Below, piece after piece: positions 8,732 through 17,205 of a stretch of 39,765 nt of DNA. Origin of the DNA: CAZZKE01 sp964655005. GTDB taxonomy: Bacteria > Pseudomonadota > Alphaproteobacteria > Rhodospirillales > JABHCV01. The position numbers and the translations under genes were made by a program. How positions within the stretch are numbered: position 1 is the stretch's first letter; every line of letters starts with the position of its first letter. The stretch spans positions 1 through 39,765 of the forward strand of contig CAZZKE010000020.1 of the NCBI GenBank assembly GCA_964655005.1, written 5' to 3'. The notes beneath the pieces are model-generated. The model was not told the DNA's origin and did not search any database. It saw only the letters and a list, made by a program, of their open reading frames with translations.

Positions 8732-10574
8732 TCCCCTGAAACGACGCATCGCCGGGCTTGGCCATGGCCGACCGGCGAACAACAGGGTGCTGTTGATCCA
8801 GTCGCCGCTGTTCCTGATCGACACCTTCAACGCGGATATCGCCAGGGCCGGCGGCGCCTATGCCTATCCGCCGGTCGGGCTGCAATTCATCAAAAGCGCC
8901 CTGGCCGGGCGTGGTCTCGATATCGATATTCTCGACCTTAACTACGAAATCCTCATGCGGGTCCAGGATGACCCGGATTTCACGATTGACCGGTGGCCGG
9001 AAATTCTGGACCGGGCGCTGGATGAAAGTGCTGCGGCCGTTTACGGCGTGACTTTAACCTGCGTACCGGGACACCCCGCCGACAAGGATTTCTTCTTCAC
9101 CGATATCATGCGCCGCATCGTCGCCCGGGACTGCGGCGTGGTCATCGCCGGCGGCTCCATCGCGACCAAGCACAATGCCTGGCTGCTGCAACAGGGGCAT
9201 TGCCATTTCGTCGTTACCGGCGAGGGCGAACACAAGGCGCGCTGGCTGTTCGACAGGTTGTACGGGCACGATGGCGGGACCCCGGCCCAGGCCGGCATTT
9301 TCTTTCTGGACGGCGATACCGTTGTCGAGAGCGAAGGCGCCATCGACGGTGAACTGGCCAGTACGGTGCTCGACACCTACCCCGATATTCCGATCGAACA
9401 ATACTGGCGGCTTGGTTGCCTCAACCCGTTTTCCAAAATGGCCGGCTACAGGGTCGGCGAACGCGGCGGGCGTTTTTGCACCATACAACTGAACCGGGGC
9501 TGCCGGGCCAATTGCAAGTTTTGCGGCGTCTATGAATTCATGGGCAAGGGGGTGCGTCAGCGTGACACCGATAATGTCATCGGCGAAATCCGATACCTGG
9601 TCGAACGGCGCGGCGTCCGTCATATCGATATCCTTGATGACGATTTCCTGGGCGTCTCGGGCAGCCGCGCCGGGCTGAACCGGGTGCTTGGGGAAATCGC
9701 CGAATTGCGCCGGCAATATCCCGATATCACCTGGGCCGCCGGCAATGGCCTGGTCGCCGCCTCTATCGACGAGGAACTGCTTGACCTGATGCACCGGGCC
9801 GGCTGCATCGGCTTTCGCATCGGCATCGAATCGGGCAACGACGAGATGCTGAAAAAACTGCGCCGACCGTCCAGCAAGAAAGACGTGCTGCGGGTTTCCG
9901 AGATGCTAAAAAAGGTCCCGGATATTTTTGTCAGCGGCAACTACATAATTGGTTTCTTCGGCGTCGAAAGCTTCGCCGAAATCCTCGACACCTTCCGCTT
10001 CTCGAACCGGCTCGAACTCGATTGGGCCGGATTTTCGGTGTTTCAGTTCACCTCGAAACTGGACCCCGAAAACCGGACCGCCGATGATACATCGACCAAC
10101 GAATTCGTGCCGACCAAGGACCATTGGCGGCGGCTGATCGAGGGCCGTGGCGATGTGGTTACCGGTCCTGCGGTGTTTTCCATGGATCCCGCAGGTGTGC
10201 CAACCCCGGCCCAGGTCAAGGAAATATGGTTCGCCTTCAACCTGCTGGCAAACTACGTCAACAACAAGAACCTGCGGCCGGGCGGACGCCCCGACAAGTT
10301 CGCGTTGTGGACCGATGCCTTGTTCCTGAGCTATCCGGAAAACGCCTATATGCCGCTGTTTTCGGGGCTGGCCCATTTGTTGGTGGGCGACCGCGAGGCG
10401 GCCCGTGAGCGCTTCTCGCTGACCCGCGAAAACCTGCGTCGATCCGATTACTGGAGCTGGCGCTTCGATGAATTCGGCTTGACCGAATTGGCCGCAACCC
10501 CCCCCGACAGCGCCGCCGCCGCCGAACGGGCGCTGTCGGAAACCCGCGCCGCCATGCCGGTGGAAGGGAACTAG
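8721..10574 (+). CDS. B12-binding-type radical SAM enzyme (copy 2)
   Basis: 617 residues. The N-terminal cobalamin-type domain (about 20-185, with YPPVGLQFIKSAL and VIAGGSIATKHN) is followed by a radical SAM core with CRANCKFC (C261, C265, C268). Sequence around the motif (NRGCRA-C-FC) and the C-terminal tail (YW-RFDEFGL, near 575-585) parallel the protein at 140-2044, so the two look paralogous although they lie on opposite arms. The likely chemistry is SAM-dependent radical methylation or a rearrangement on the pathway scaffold. It overlaps the SDR gene by 11 nt and is followed after 5 nt by a methyltransferase. Confidence 0.87.
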   Translation: MPNDPLKRRIAGLGHGRPANNRVLLIQSPLFLIDTFNADIARAGGAYAYPPVGLQFIKSALAGRGLDIDILDLNYEILMRVQDDPDFTIDRWPEILDRALDESAAAVYGVTLTCVPGHPADKDFFFTDIMRRIVARDCGVVIAGGSIATKHNAWLLQQGHCHFVVTGEGEHKARWLFDRLYGHDGGTPAQAGIFFLDGDTVVESEGAIDGELASTVLDTYPDIPIEQYWRLGCLNPFSKMAGYRVGERGGRFCTIQLNRGCRANCKFCGVYEFMGKGVRQRDTDNVIGEIRYLVERRGVRHIDILDDDFLGVSGSRAGLNRVLGEIAELRRQYPDITWAAGNGLVAASIDEELLDLMHRAGCIGFRIGIESGNDEMLKKLRRPSSKKDVLRVSEMLKKVPDIFVSGNYIIGFFGVESFAEILDTFRFSNRLELDWAGFSVFQFTSKLDPENRTADDTSTNEFVPTKDHWRRLIEGRGDVVTGPAVFSMDPAGVPTPAQVKEIWFAFNLLANYVNNKNLRPGGRPDKFALWTDALFLSYPENAYMPLFSGLAHLLVGDREAARERFSLTRENLRRSDYWSWRFDEFGLTELAATPPDSAAAAERALSETRAAMPVEGN

Positions 10575-10579
10575 GTTAA

Positions 10580-11260
10580 ATGGAACACTTCGATATCGGC
10601 TATTTCGATCCGCACATCCGCCGCGTCACGCCGCAGCGAAAACTGAAAAACAGGATCATCGCCTGGCAACTGGACGCCGACTACTACGATGGCGAACGCG
10701 AAAACGGATTCGGCGGCTACACCTACGACGGCCGCTGGAAGACCCTGCTGCCGAAACTCGCCGAACGCTATGGCATAGACGCCTCGTCCTCGGTTCTGGA
10801 AGTCGGCTGCAAGAAGGGCTTTTTCCTGCATGATCTAAAGGAAATGTATCCGGGTATCGGCGTCAGCGGCGTCGAAAGCCACCCCTATCCCATCGCGACG
10901 GCGATGGACCGGGTGCGCGGCGACATTCAGTTATGCGACTATCGAAAACTGCCCTTCGATGACGACAGTTTCGATTTCGTGCTGGCGTTTTCGTCCATTT
11001 ACATGCTCAATCTGGGCGATGTGGTCAGCGCGCTTGGGGAAATCCAGCGGGTCAGCCGCGGTTCCAGCTATGTCACCCTGGGGGCTTACAACAACGACGA
11101 AGAACGCCGCCTGTTCGCCAAATGGACCCTGCTCGGCACCACCGTACTGCATGTCGATGAATGGCTCGAACTGTTCGCCATCGTCGGCTATACCGGCGAC
11201 TATTACTTCACCACGGCGGCTTCGTTGAATCTGACGGAAGACGAGACCGATACCAAATAG
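10580..11260 (+). CDS. Class I SAM-dependent methyltransferase
   Basis: 226-residue protein with the class I methyltransferase fold. Motif I is VLEVGCKKG (about 72-80), an acidic residue in GVESHPY follows strand 2, and LPFDDDSFDFVLAFSS gives motifs II/III. The segment before motif I (GGYTYDGRW) may form a substrate cap. It probably methylates an O, N or activated C atom of the cluster product, whereas the radical SAM enzymes would handle unactivated carbons. Spacing is 5 nt from the upstream and 22 nt from the downstream radical SAM gene, consistent with one operon. Confidence 0.85.
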   Translation: MEHFDIGYFDPHIRRVTPQRKLKNRIIAWQLDADYYDGERENGFGGYTYDGRWKTLLPKLAERYGIDASSSVLEVGCKKGFFLHDLKEMYPGIGVSGVESHPYPIATAMDRVRGDIQLCDYRKLPFDDDSFDFVLAFSSIYMLNLGDVVSALGEIQRVSRGSSYVTLGAYNNDEERRLFAKWTLLGTTVLHVDEWLELFAIVGYTGDYYFTTAASLNLTEDETDTK

Positions 11261-11282
11261 CAAGCCCGGAAGGTTCGATATC

Positions 11283-13319
11283 TTGACGCAGAAACCGACA
11301 AAAATTTTGTTGTCCGACCTGACCCATACCCAGGTCGGGGTATCGGCGAATTATTTTCCGCTCGGAATTTCCTATGTCGCTTCATATCTTAATTCCCGGC
11401 TGGGCGAGCGGGTCGATGTCGAACTGTTCAAGTATCCGGAAGACCTGGCCGATCATATAAACACCAACCCGGCCCCGGCAATTGTCGGATTTTCCAACTA
11501 TTCCTGGTCGTTCCGGCTGACCATCGCCTTTGCCGAACGAATTAAGGAAATCAACCCGCAGACCGTCACCGTATTCGGCGGCCCGAATTACCCCATCGCC
11601 AGGGATGAACAGGAACAATTCCTGCGCGCCCACCCGGCCATCGATTTTCATATCGATGGCGAAGGCGAAGAAGCCTTCCTGGCCCTTTACCAGGCCCTTG
11701 CGGCCACCGGCTTCGACGCCGAAGTCCTGAAACGGCAGGGCCGGGCGCTGCCCAGTATCCAGTATATGCACGATGGCCGGTTCATCGATGGGCCTTTGCT
11801 GGAACGGCTGAAGGATCTGGAACAGATTCCCTCGCCCTATCTCAACGGCCTGATGGACAAGTTTTTCGATGGCCGCCTGACGCCGATCCTGCAAATGTCG
11901 CGGGGCTGCCCTTATTCCTGTACCTTCTGCCATGACGGCATCGATTACATGCGCAAAATCCGGCGCTTCGATTTACGGCGCACCCTGAACGAAATCGACT
12001 ACATCCGGGACCGGCGGACTTCCGCAGACGTGGTTTTCGCCGATCTTAACTTCGGCATGTTCAAGGATGACGAACTGGTCGCCAAACATTTTCATAATAT
12101 CCGCAAAGAAATCGGCTGGCCCATTTCAATTTCGTTCACCACCGCCAAGAACCACAAGGATGCGCTGATCCGCATCGCCGAAGATTTGGGCGAAGCGGTG
12201 TATCTGGCGGCGTCGGTGCAATCGACCGATCCGCAGGTCCTGGCCAACATCAGGCGAACCAATATATCCCTTGAGGTGCTGGCCGAAACGACCCAGACGG
12301 TGTCGCGAAAGGGCAGCGGCAGCATCTCGGAGATCATTTTGTGTTTGCCCGGCGACAGCAAGCAGAAGCATATGAAGTCGGTGTTCGACGTGATGGATAT
12401 CGGGATCAAGGAAATCCGGCTGTATCAGTTCATCCTGCTGGCCGGCACCGCCGCCGCCAACGACGCCAGCCGCCGAAAATATGAATACCAGACCCGCTTC
12501 CGTGTCCTGCCCCGTTGCTATGGCCGCTACGATCTGGCCGGCCGGACCGAGACCGTATACGAGACCCACGAGGTGTGTGTCGGCAATTCGACAATGCCCC
12601 ACACCGATTATCTGCTGTGCCGGCAGTTCGATTACGCCGTTTCCATATTCAACAACGGCGGCCTGTTCGATGAATTGTACCGCTATATGGAATCAGAAGG
12701 CGTCAAACGCTCGATGGTTTTCCGGCGGGTGTTCAAATTCACCCAGCAGAACGACACGGTGCTAAGGCCGATCTATCGGGAATTTGAACGGGACGAAGAA
12801 CGCAATTTCTGGGTCTCGAAGGCGGAACTGGACGATTTCCTGGGCCAACCGGCGACGCTTGAGCGCTACATGTCGGACGATCTTGGTGGCAACCAGATGA
12901 TGCGTTACCGGGCCAGGGCGATCCTTGAGCATCTGGATGAACTGGCGGAAATTATCTTCGGCGCGTGTCGCGGTCTGCTTGAAGAAATGGGAAGCTTCAA
13001 CACTGCCAAGGCCGACTGGCTGGCCGACCTGCAAACCTATCTGCTAGCGGTCAAGGGCCATCCGCTGAACGCCGACCGCCGCCATGTCGGGGAATTCGAC
13101 TTCGACTTCATCGCCATCAACCGGGGCAATTTCGAGGTCGATCCGTTCGATTTCAGGGTATCGGGCGGCATCCGGCTGATCATCGATCATTCCGACGGCC
13201 AGAAGGACGCCATTTCGACATTCCTTCGCCAGTACGGCGATGGCGTCGATGGTTTCGGCCACTTCCTGCAACGCGTCGATCCGGGCACGCTTTACCGCCG
13301 GGTGATGGCGGACGGCTGA
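11283..13319 (+). CDS. Radical SAM enzyme with long C-terminal extension (copy 3)
   Basis: 678 residues. An N-terminal B12-binding-like segment (about 8-150, with FPLGISYVASYL and FGGPNYP) precedes the radical SAM core with SRGCPYSCTFC (C209, C213, C216). It is clearly different from the other two copies in motif context. After the core, about 240 C-terminal residues match nothing I can name, containing HEVCVGN and several Cys. The start is TTG at 11283, supported by GGAAGG about 9 nt upstream and by the following TKILLSDL strand. The gene ends 6 nt from the convergent TPP-enzyme gene. Substrate unknown. Confidence 0.85.
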   Translation: MTQKPTKILLSDLTHTQVGVSANYFPLGISYVASYLNSRLGERVDVELFKYPEDLADHINTNPAPAIVGFSNYSWSFRLTIAFAERIKEINPQTVTVFGGPNYPIARDEQEQFLRAHPAIDFHIDGEGEEAFLALYQALAATGFDAEVLKRQGRALPSIQYMHDGRFIDGPLLERLKDLEQIPSPYLNGLMDKFFDGRLTPILQMSRGCPYSCTFCHDGIDYMRKIRRFDLRRTLNEIDYIRDRRTSADVVFADLNFGMFKDDELVAKHFHNIRKEIGWPISISFTTAKNHKDALIRIAEDLGEAVYLAASVQSTDPQVLANIRRTNISLEVLAETTQTVSRKGSGSISEIILCLPGDSKQKHMKSVFDVMDIGIKEIRLYQFILLAGTAAANDASRRKYEYQTRFRVLPRCYGRYDLAGRTETVYETHEVCVGNSTMPHTDYLLCRQFDYAVSIFNNGGLFDELYRYMESEGVKRSMVFRRVFKFTQQNDTVLRPIYREFERDEERNFWVSKAELDDFLGQPATLERYMSDDLGGNQMMRYRARAILEHLDELAEIIFGACRGLLEEMGSFNTAKADWLADLQTYLLAVKGHPLNADRRHVGEFDFDFIAINRGNFEVDPFDFRVSGGIRLIIDHSDGQKDAISTFLRQYGDGVDGFGHFLQRVDPGTLYRRVMADG

Positions 13320-13325
13320 ACGAAA

Positions 13326-15140
13326 TTATTCGTCGAGCGTATCGACAATCATGTTGGCGCGGAATTCGTCCCGGTCGAGAAACGGATACATGTCTTCCAG
13401 CGGTTTCGCGATCAGGGTTCCATCGGCCCGCTGACCGGTCTGCACCCGCGGGATCAATTCCTGCATTTCCGGCATGTCGATGACACAGACCAGTGGCCCC
13501 TTGGCCGACAGCGCCCTGTCCAGCCCCGCCGCCAGGTCCCGCTGATTGCCGATCCGCATGGCGGGCAGGCCGTAGGCTTCCGCGACCTTGACGAAATCCG
13601 GGCAGCTTTGACCGGAATTCGGGCCGGACCCGACATCGCGACCGAAGTGTTTCTGCTGGGTCCAGCGAATCGACATATAGCCGTTGTTATCCAAAACGAA
13701 AAGCGTCACCGGCAGGTCGTACTGGCGCAGGGTTTGCATCTCCATGACGCTCATCTGCAAGCCGCCGTCGCCGGCGATGCAAATGATCCGCTTGCCGCCG
13801 CCGCCATAGCAGGCGCCGATGGCGGCGGGTAATCCGTAGCCCATGGCGGCCAGGCCGCTGGAAGTGAACAGGCGTTGCCCGCGCTTGGTGGCGAAGGTCT
13901 GCATGGTGCAGGTAAAGGCGGTTCCCATATCGGTGACGATTACCGCCTCGCTGTCCAGCCGCCCGGCCAGTTCATCGACAAAAAAGTAGGAATTCACGCC
14001 TTCGGTATTGTCGCGGTATTCGTCCAGCAGCACCGGGTAACGCCGTTTTTGATCGGCGCAGCAAGCCAGCCAGGAGTCGATTTCTGAAGTCCTTTTCCAG
14101 TTCCCCAGCCTGGTCGAAAGGGTATCCATGAAGGCGCCGGCATCGGCGACGACGCCCAGGTCGGTGCGCAGCGACGGTTTGACGGTTTCCTTTTCATCTA
14201 TATCGACGACCACCAGTTTGGCCTGACGGGCGAAGGTGGAAAAATTATAGCCGGTCTGCGGCAACGACATGCGGCTGCCGATGACGATAATCAGGTCCGA
14301 ATTCTGGACCGTGAAGTTGCCGGCCCGGTCGCCCAGGATGCCGCAGCGCCCGACGTAGCAATCGTGATCGGTGGCCAACAGATCGCTGGCGTTCCACGAC
14401 GATATCACCGGCACGCCCAGTTTTTCGACCAGTTCCCGGAAGCCTTCGACGGCATCGGCCAGGCGAATGCCGTAGCCGCAGTACAGCACCGGGCGTTCGG
14501 CCCCGGCCAGCAGGGCGATAACTTCATCGACCCGTTTTTCAAGGTAATCCTCGCCCGGCGCCCGGCTCGGGTTTTCCGGCGTGTAACCGCCAAGCGCCAG
14601 CGGGTCGATGGTGGCGTTCTGCACATCGAGCGGGATATCGATCCACACCGGCCCCGGACGCCCCGACCCGGCGTAATGCACGGCCTTTTCCAGATGATAG
14701 CGGATCTGGTCGGGCTCCAGCACACAGACGGCGTATTTGGTAACCGGCGAGACGATGGCGATGGTGTCCAGTTCCTGCACCCCGAATTGGCGCAAGCCGG
14801 ATGATCCGATCGTGTTGTTGATGGTGATCTGTCCCGAAATCACCAGCATCGGGATCGAATCGATCCACGCCCCGCAGACCCCGGTCAGCGCGTTGGTGCC
14901 GCCGGGGCCGGTGGTCACCTGGGCGACGCCGATACCGCCGCTGACCCGGGCGTAACCTTCGGCGGCCATCGATGCGCCCTGTTCGTGCTGGGTGGCGATG
15001 AAATCCAGTCCCGGCTGGTTGCCGAAGGCGTCGTTCAAGTACATGGCGCCGGCGCCGACGACGCCAAAGACCTCGCCGACCCCCATGTCGGCCACAAAGG
15101 ATGCCACATAATCTGCCAGCCTTACATCCGCCATCGCCAT
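13326..15140 (-). CDS. Thiamine-pyrophosphate-dependent synthase, acetolactate-synthase-like
   Basis: 604 residues in the POX/AHAS three-domain order. The catalytic Glu is E53 in QHEQGA, and the TPP/Mg motif runs from GDG (457-459) to NN (485-486). GPGGTNALTG near 78-87 is the usual glycine-rich stretch. The post-motif segment YMSIRWTQ recalls TPP enzymes of surface-sugar loci more than housekeeping IlvB, and no ilvN follows. YerE-type enzymes of this superfamily transfer a two-carbon unit from pyruvate to a keto sugar, which would fit this cluster; that is inference. Its start overlaps the dehydrogenase stop by 1 nt (TAATG). The annotated ATG at 15140 is followed two codons later by another in-frame ATG. 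Confidence 0.85.
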   Translation of the reverse strand: MAMADVRLADYVASFVADMGVGEVFGVVGAGAMYLNDAFGNQPGLDFIATQHEQGASMAAEGYARVSGGIGVAQVTTGPGGTNALTGVCGAWIDSIPMLVISGQITINNTIGSSGLRQFGVQELDTIAIVSPVTKYAVCVLEPDQIRYHLEKAVHYAGSGRPGPVWIDIPLDVQNATIDPLALGGYTPENPSRAPGEDYLEKRVDEVIALLAGAERPVLYCGYGIRLADAVEGFRELVEKLGVPVISSWNASDLLATDHDCYVGRCGILGDRAGNFTVQNSDLIIVIGSRMSLPQTGYNFSTFARQAKLVVVDIDEKETVKPSLRTDLGVVADAGAFMDTLSTRLGNWKRTSEIDSWLACCADQKRRYPVLLDEYRDNTEGVNSYFFVDELAGRLDSEAVIVTDMGTAFTCTMQTFATKRGQRLFTSSGLAAMGYGLPAAIGACYGGGGKRIICIAGDGGLQMSVMEMQTLRQYDLPVTLFVLDNNGYMSIRWTQQKHFGRDVGSGPNSGQSCPDFVKVAEAYGLPAMRIGNQRDLAAGLDRALSAKGPLVCVIDMPEMQELIPRVQTGQRADGTLIAKPLEDMYPFLDRDEFRANMIVDTLDE

Positions 15141-16189
15141 TACATTCCTTCCCGTAAATTCATATCTATCAAGGGTCGACCGACACGCCCGGCCTCCAGA
15201 TCATCGACGGCATCGTTGATTGATTCCAGCGCATAAGGCTTGGATAACAATACGTCGGCATCGAATTTTTCCGACATGATCATATCGATAAACAGCGCCA
15301 GATCACGATCAAAATCATCATTGCCGCCCCACGCGCCGATCAGGCGTTTGCCCATGATGATCTGCCATGGATCAAGCACCAGTTGCTTGCCGAATTCGGG
15401 ATTGCCGATAATAACCGCGGCGCCGCCGAAGGGTTTTACCGCCGCCAGCGCCGCCGCCATAACCTCCGTCCGGCCCGAAGATTCGATGGCGAAATCCAGG
15501 CCGTCCGGACAGATGCCGGCGATTACCGCCCCGGTATCTTCAAATTCGGCGTTAACCGTGTGCGTGGCGCCCATGCGTTGCGCCATATCCAGCTTGCCGG
15601 CCAGCACATCGATGGCGATTACCGGGTCGCAGCCGACGGCGGCGGCGGCGGCGATGACGCTTAGCCCGATACCGCCACAACCGAAAACCGCCAGGCTTTG
15701 ACCCGGCGCCGGGCGGGCGGTGTTGATGACGGCCCCGAACGCCGTCGGGGCGGCGCATCCCAACAGCACCGCTTCGCGGAGCGGCAGACGATCGGGAATT
15801 GCCAGCAGACGGTTTTCGCTGATTACGGCATGGCGGGAAAAGGTCACCACCGGGCCGGAATTAACCGTTTGGCCGTTCCAGTCGTATTGCGCCCCACCGG
15901 CGTCGATGCCGGAACTCTTGACCCACGACAGGGCCACTTTCTGGCCGGGTCTTACCTTACCGACGCCGTCGCCGATTTCAAGCACCCTGCCGCTGCCTTC
16001 ATGGCCCAGGCAATGGGGCAGGAAGCGGTCCGGCCCGCGCCGGCCGCGTATTTCCTGAACCTGGGTGTGACAGATTCCGCTGTAGGCGATTTCCACCAGC
16101 ACCTGCCCGCGACCCGGCGGCGGCGTTTCCAGATCGGCTATTTCCAGGGCCCGGCCGGGCTCGACCAGTACCGCGGCTTTTGTCTTCAT
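15140..16189 (-). CDS. Zinc-type alcohol dehydrogenase lacking the structural-zinc lobe
   Basis: 349-residue medium-chain dehydrogenase. Probable catalytic zinc ligands are C40 (GICHTQ), H63 (LGHEGSG) and C145 (LLGCAAPT). The coenzyme motif is GCGGIG (170-175). The four-Cys structural-zinc loop expected around residues 90-115 is absent, replaced by a Gly/Ser/Trp-containing segment with no Cys. It would interconvert an alcohol and an aldehyde or ketone. It is the first gene of a two-gene operon with the TPP enzyme. A -10-like GATAAT is visible on the minus strand near 16240, without a good -35. Confidence 0.9.
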   Translation of the reverse strand: MKTKAAVLVEPGRALEIADLETPPPGRGQVLVEIAYSGICHTQVQEIRGRRGPDRFLPHCLGHEGSGRVLEIGDGVGKVRPGQKVALSWVKSSGIDAGGAQYDWNGQTVNSGPVVTFSRHAVISENRLLAIPDRLPLREAVLLGCAAPTAFGAVINTARPAPGQSLAVFGCGGIGLSVIAAAAAVGCDPVIAIDVLAGKLDMAQRMGATHTVNAEFEDTGAVIAGICPDGLDFAIESSGRTEVMAAALAAVKPFGGAAVIIGNPEFGKQLVLDPWQIIMGKRLIGAWGGNDDFDRDLALFIDMIMSEKFDADVLLSKPYALESINDAVDDLEAGRVGRPLIDMNLREGM

Positions 16190-16304
16190 GGCGCATCATC
16201 CCACCCGTAATCCGGCAACCCGGACATGCTTGCATCAATTATCAAGCTTTTACAAGGCGTTGATGGCAAACCGGGGACCGGCTTGACGGGCCGATATCCG
16301 GGAG

Positions 16305-16994
16305 ATGATTGCAACCTACATACATTCCGTCGCCGACGCGGCGGGCGGCGGCGATGGGCTCGAACGGCTGACCGGTCTGGTTTGCGCCATGAGCGACGAT
16401 GAATTAGTCGGCAACTTCAAGGAAGGCTTCAGGACCTTCCCCGACGCCGTATCGGCCAGGTTGATGCCATGGATAGAAGAGCAAATTCGCGATCGCCTGC
16501 AAGCCAACGAGGTCGCCCTGACCTGGGTCTCCGAAGGCGACCGCAAGACCAACGATTCCTTAAGCCCGGACAGTTATGACGTTTACTGGCGGATCGTGCG
16601 GCCCAACAAGCCGGATGTCGCCGGCCCGCATATCGACGCCACCTTCGCCGACCTGAATGTCGGCTCCGAGCGGGCCGTCCCGCTGCCGTTCGACTATGCC
16701 GCCAGGTGGCGGGTCTGGCTGCCGCTGATTGGCTGTACGCCGCAAAACAGCCTGCAATTTATTCCCGGCAGCCAGCATGAACATTTCCCGGCGACCTCAC
16801 ACAATACCCCCTACGGCCCGCGGCCATCGGTCGGCGAGGAATGGCAACGGGCCAACGAACACCGGTTCATCTGCCCGTTTAGCGAATTCGAAGGGCGATG
16901 CGTGTTGTTTTCCGACCAGGTAGTCCATCGCGACCCCGTCAATACCGAACCGGGGCTAAGGATATCGGCCGATTTCACGGTCGTCATGCGCTAG
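16305..16994 (+). CDS. PhyH-like Fe(II)/2-oxoglutarate dioxygenase
   Basis: 229 residues with the double-stranded beta-helix metal triad expected for phytanoyl-CoA dioxygenase-like enzymes. H109 and D111 (GPHIDATF) are followed by RVWLPLIGCTPQNSLQFIPGSQ, the usual strand and turn, then H208 (DQVVHRD) and R219 for 2-oxoglutarate binding. It likely hydroxylates, desaturates or epimerises the cluster product; Asp in HxD argues against a halogenase, which needs Ala or Gly there. The ATG at 16305 sits immediately after GGGAG, unusually close for a ribosome binding site; ATG at 16389 is an alternative. Divergent from the dehydrogenase operon with 115 bp between them. Confidence 0.75.
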   Translation: MIATYIHSVADAAGGGDGLERLTGLVCAMSDDELVGNFKEGFRTFPDAVSARLMPWIEEQIRDRLQANEVALTWVSEGDRKTNDSLSPDSYDVYWRIVRPNKPDVAGPHIDATFADLNVGSERAVPLPFDYAARWRVWLPLIGCTPQNSLQFIPGSQHEHFPATSHNTPYGPRPSVGEEWQRANEHRFICPFSEFEGRCVLFSDQVVHRDPVNTEPGLRISADFTVVMR

Positions 16995-17055
16995 GGTATT
17001 CCCGGGTTATGCGCGAATAGCCTCAAAGAGGCCCCGTGCGGCACATATACATACG

Positions 17056-17071
17056 TCCCATATATATGGGA
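17056..17071. repeat. 16-bp palindrome adjoining the SOS box
   Basis: TCCCATATATATGGGA is a perfect palindrome that overlaps the first two bases of the LexA box. It is an AT core flanked by CCC/GGG and could bind a dimeric regulator or form a small cruciform. No known operator was recognised. Confidence 0.5.
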
Positions 17072-17084
17072 ACATTGTACGAAC
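17070..17084. promoter_or_regulatory. LexA (SOS) box upstream of recA
   Basis: GAACATTGTACGAAC is a perfect match to the alphaproteobacterial LexA operator GAAC-N7-GAAC (equivalently GTTC-N7-GTTC). It lies 121 bp before the recA start. A second, imperfect copy, GAAC-N7-GTAC, lies at 17138-17152 and overlaps the candidate promoter. Both support SOS induction of recA. Confidence 0.85.
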
Positions 17085-17127
17085 ATACACCATATTTCTC
17101 TTTTTATTCAATGGGATGAAAAAGTTC

Positions 17128-17155
17128 TTGTTTAGCGGAACAAAACGGGTACAGT
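17128..17155 (+). promoter_or_regulatory. Candidate recA promoter
   Basis: TTGTTT (17128-17133) and TACAGT (17150-17155), spaced 16 nt, resemble sigma-70 elements. Transcription would start near 17162, giving a leader of about 45 nt. The imperfect LexA half-site pair at 17138-17152 lies inside it. Sequence match only. Confidence 0.4.
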
Positions 17156-17205
17156 GATCGTCGATTGCATCGCCCGGAACCCTGTGGAATAAGAGAGTAT
17201 TAAAC

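Noticed and set aside
13326..15140. Housekeeping acetolactate synthase IlvB
   Set aside because: No ilvN follows, the cluster context is different, and the YMSIRWTQ segment resembles sugar-locus TPP enzymes; not excluded with certainty.
140..16994. O-antigen or capsule locus
   Set aside because: No glycosyltransferase, flippase, polymerase or sugar nucleotidyltransferase was seen, despite aminotransferases and an NDP-sugar-type SDR.
16305..16994. Fe(II)/2-oxoglutarate halogenase
   Set aside because: The metal motif is HxD (H109, D111); halogenases of this fold replace the Asp with Ala or Gly.
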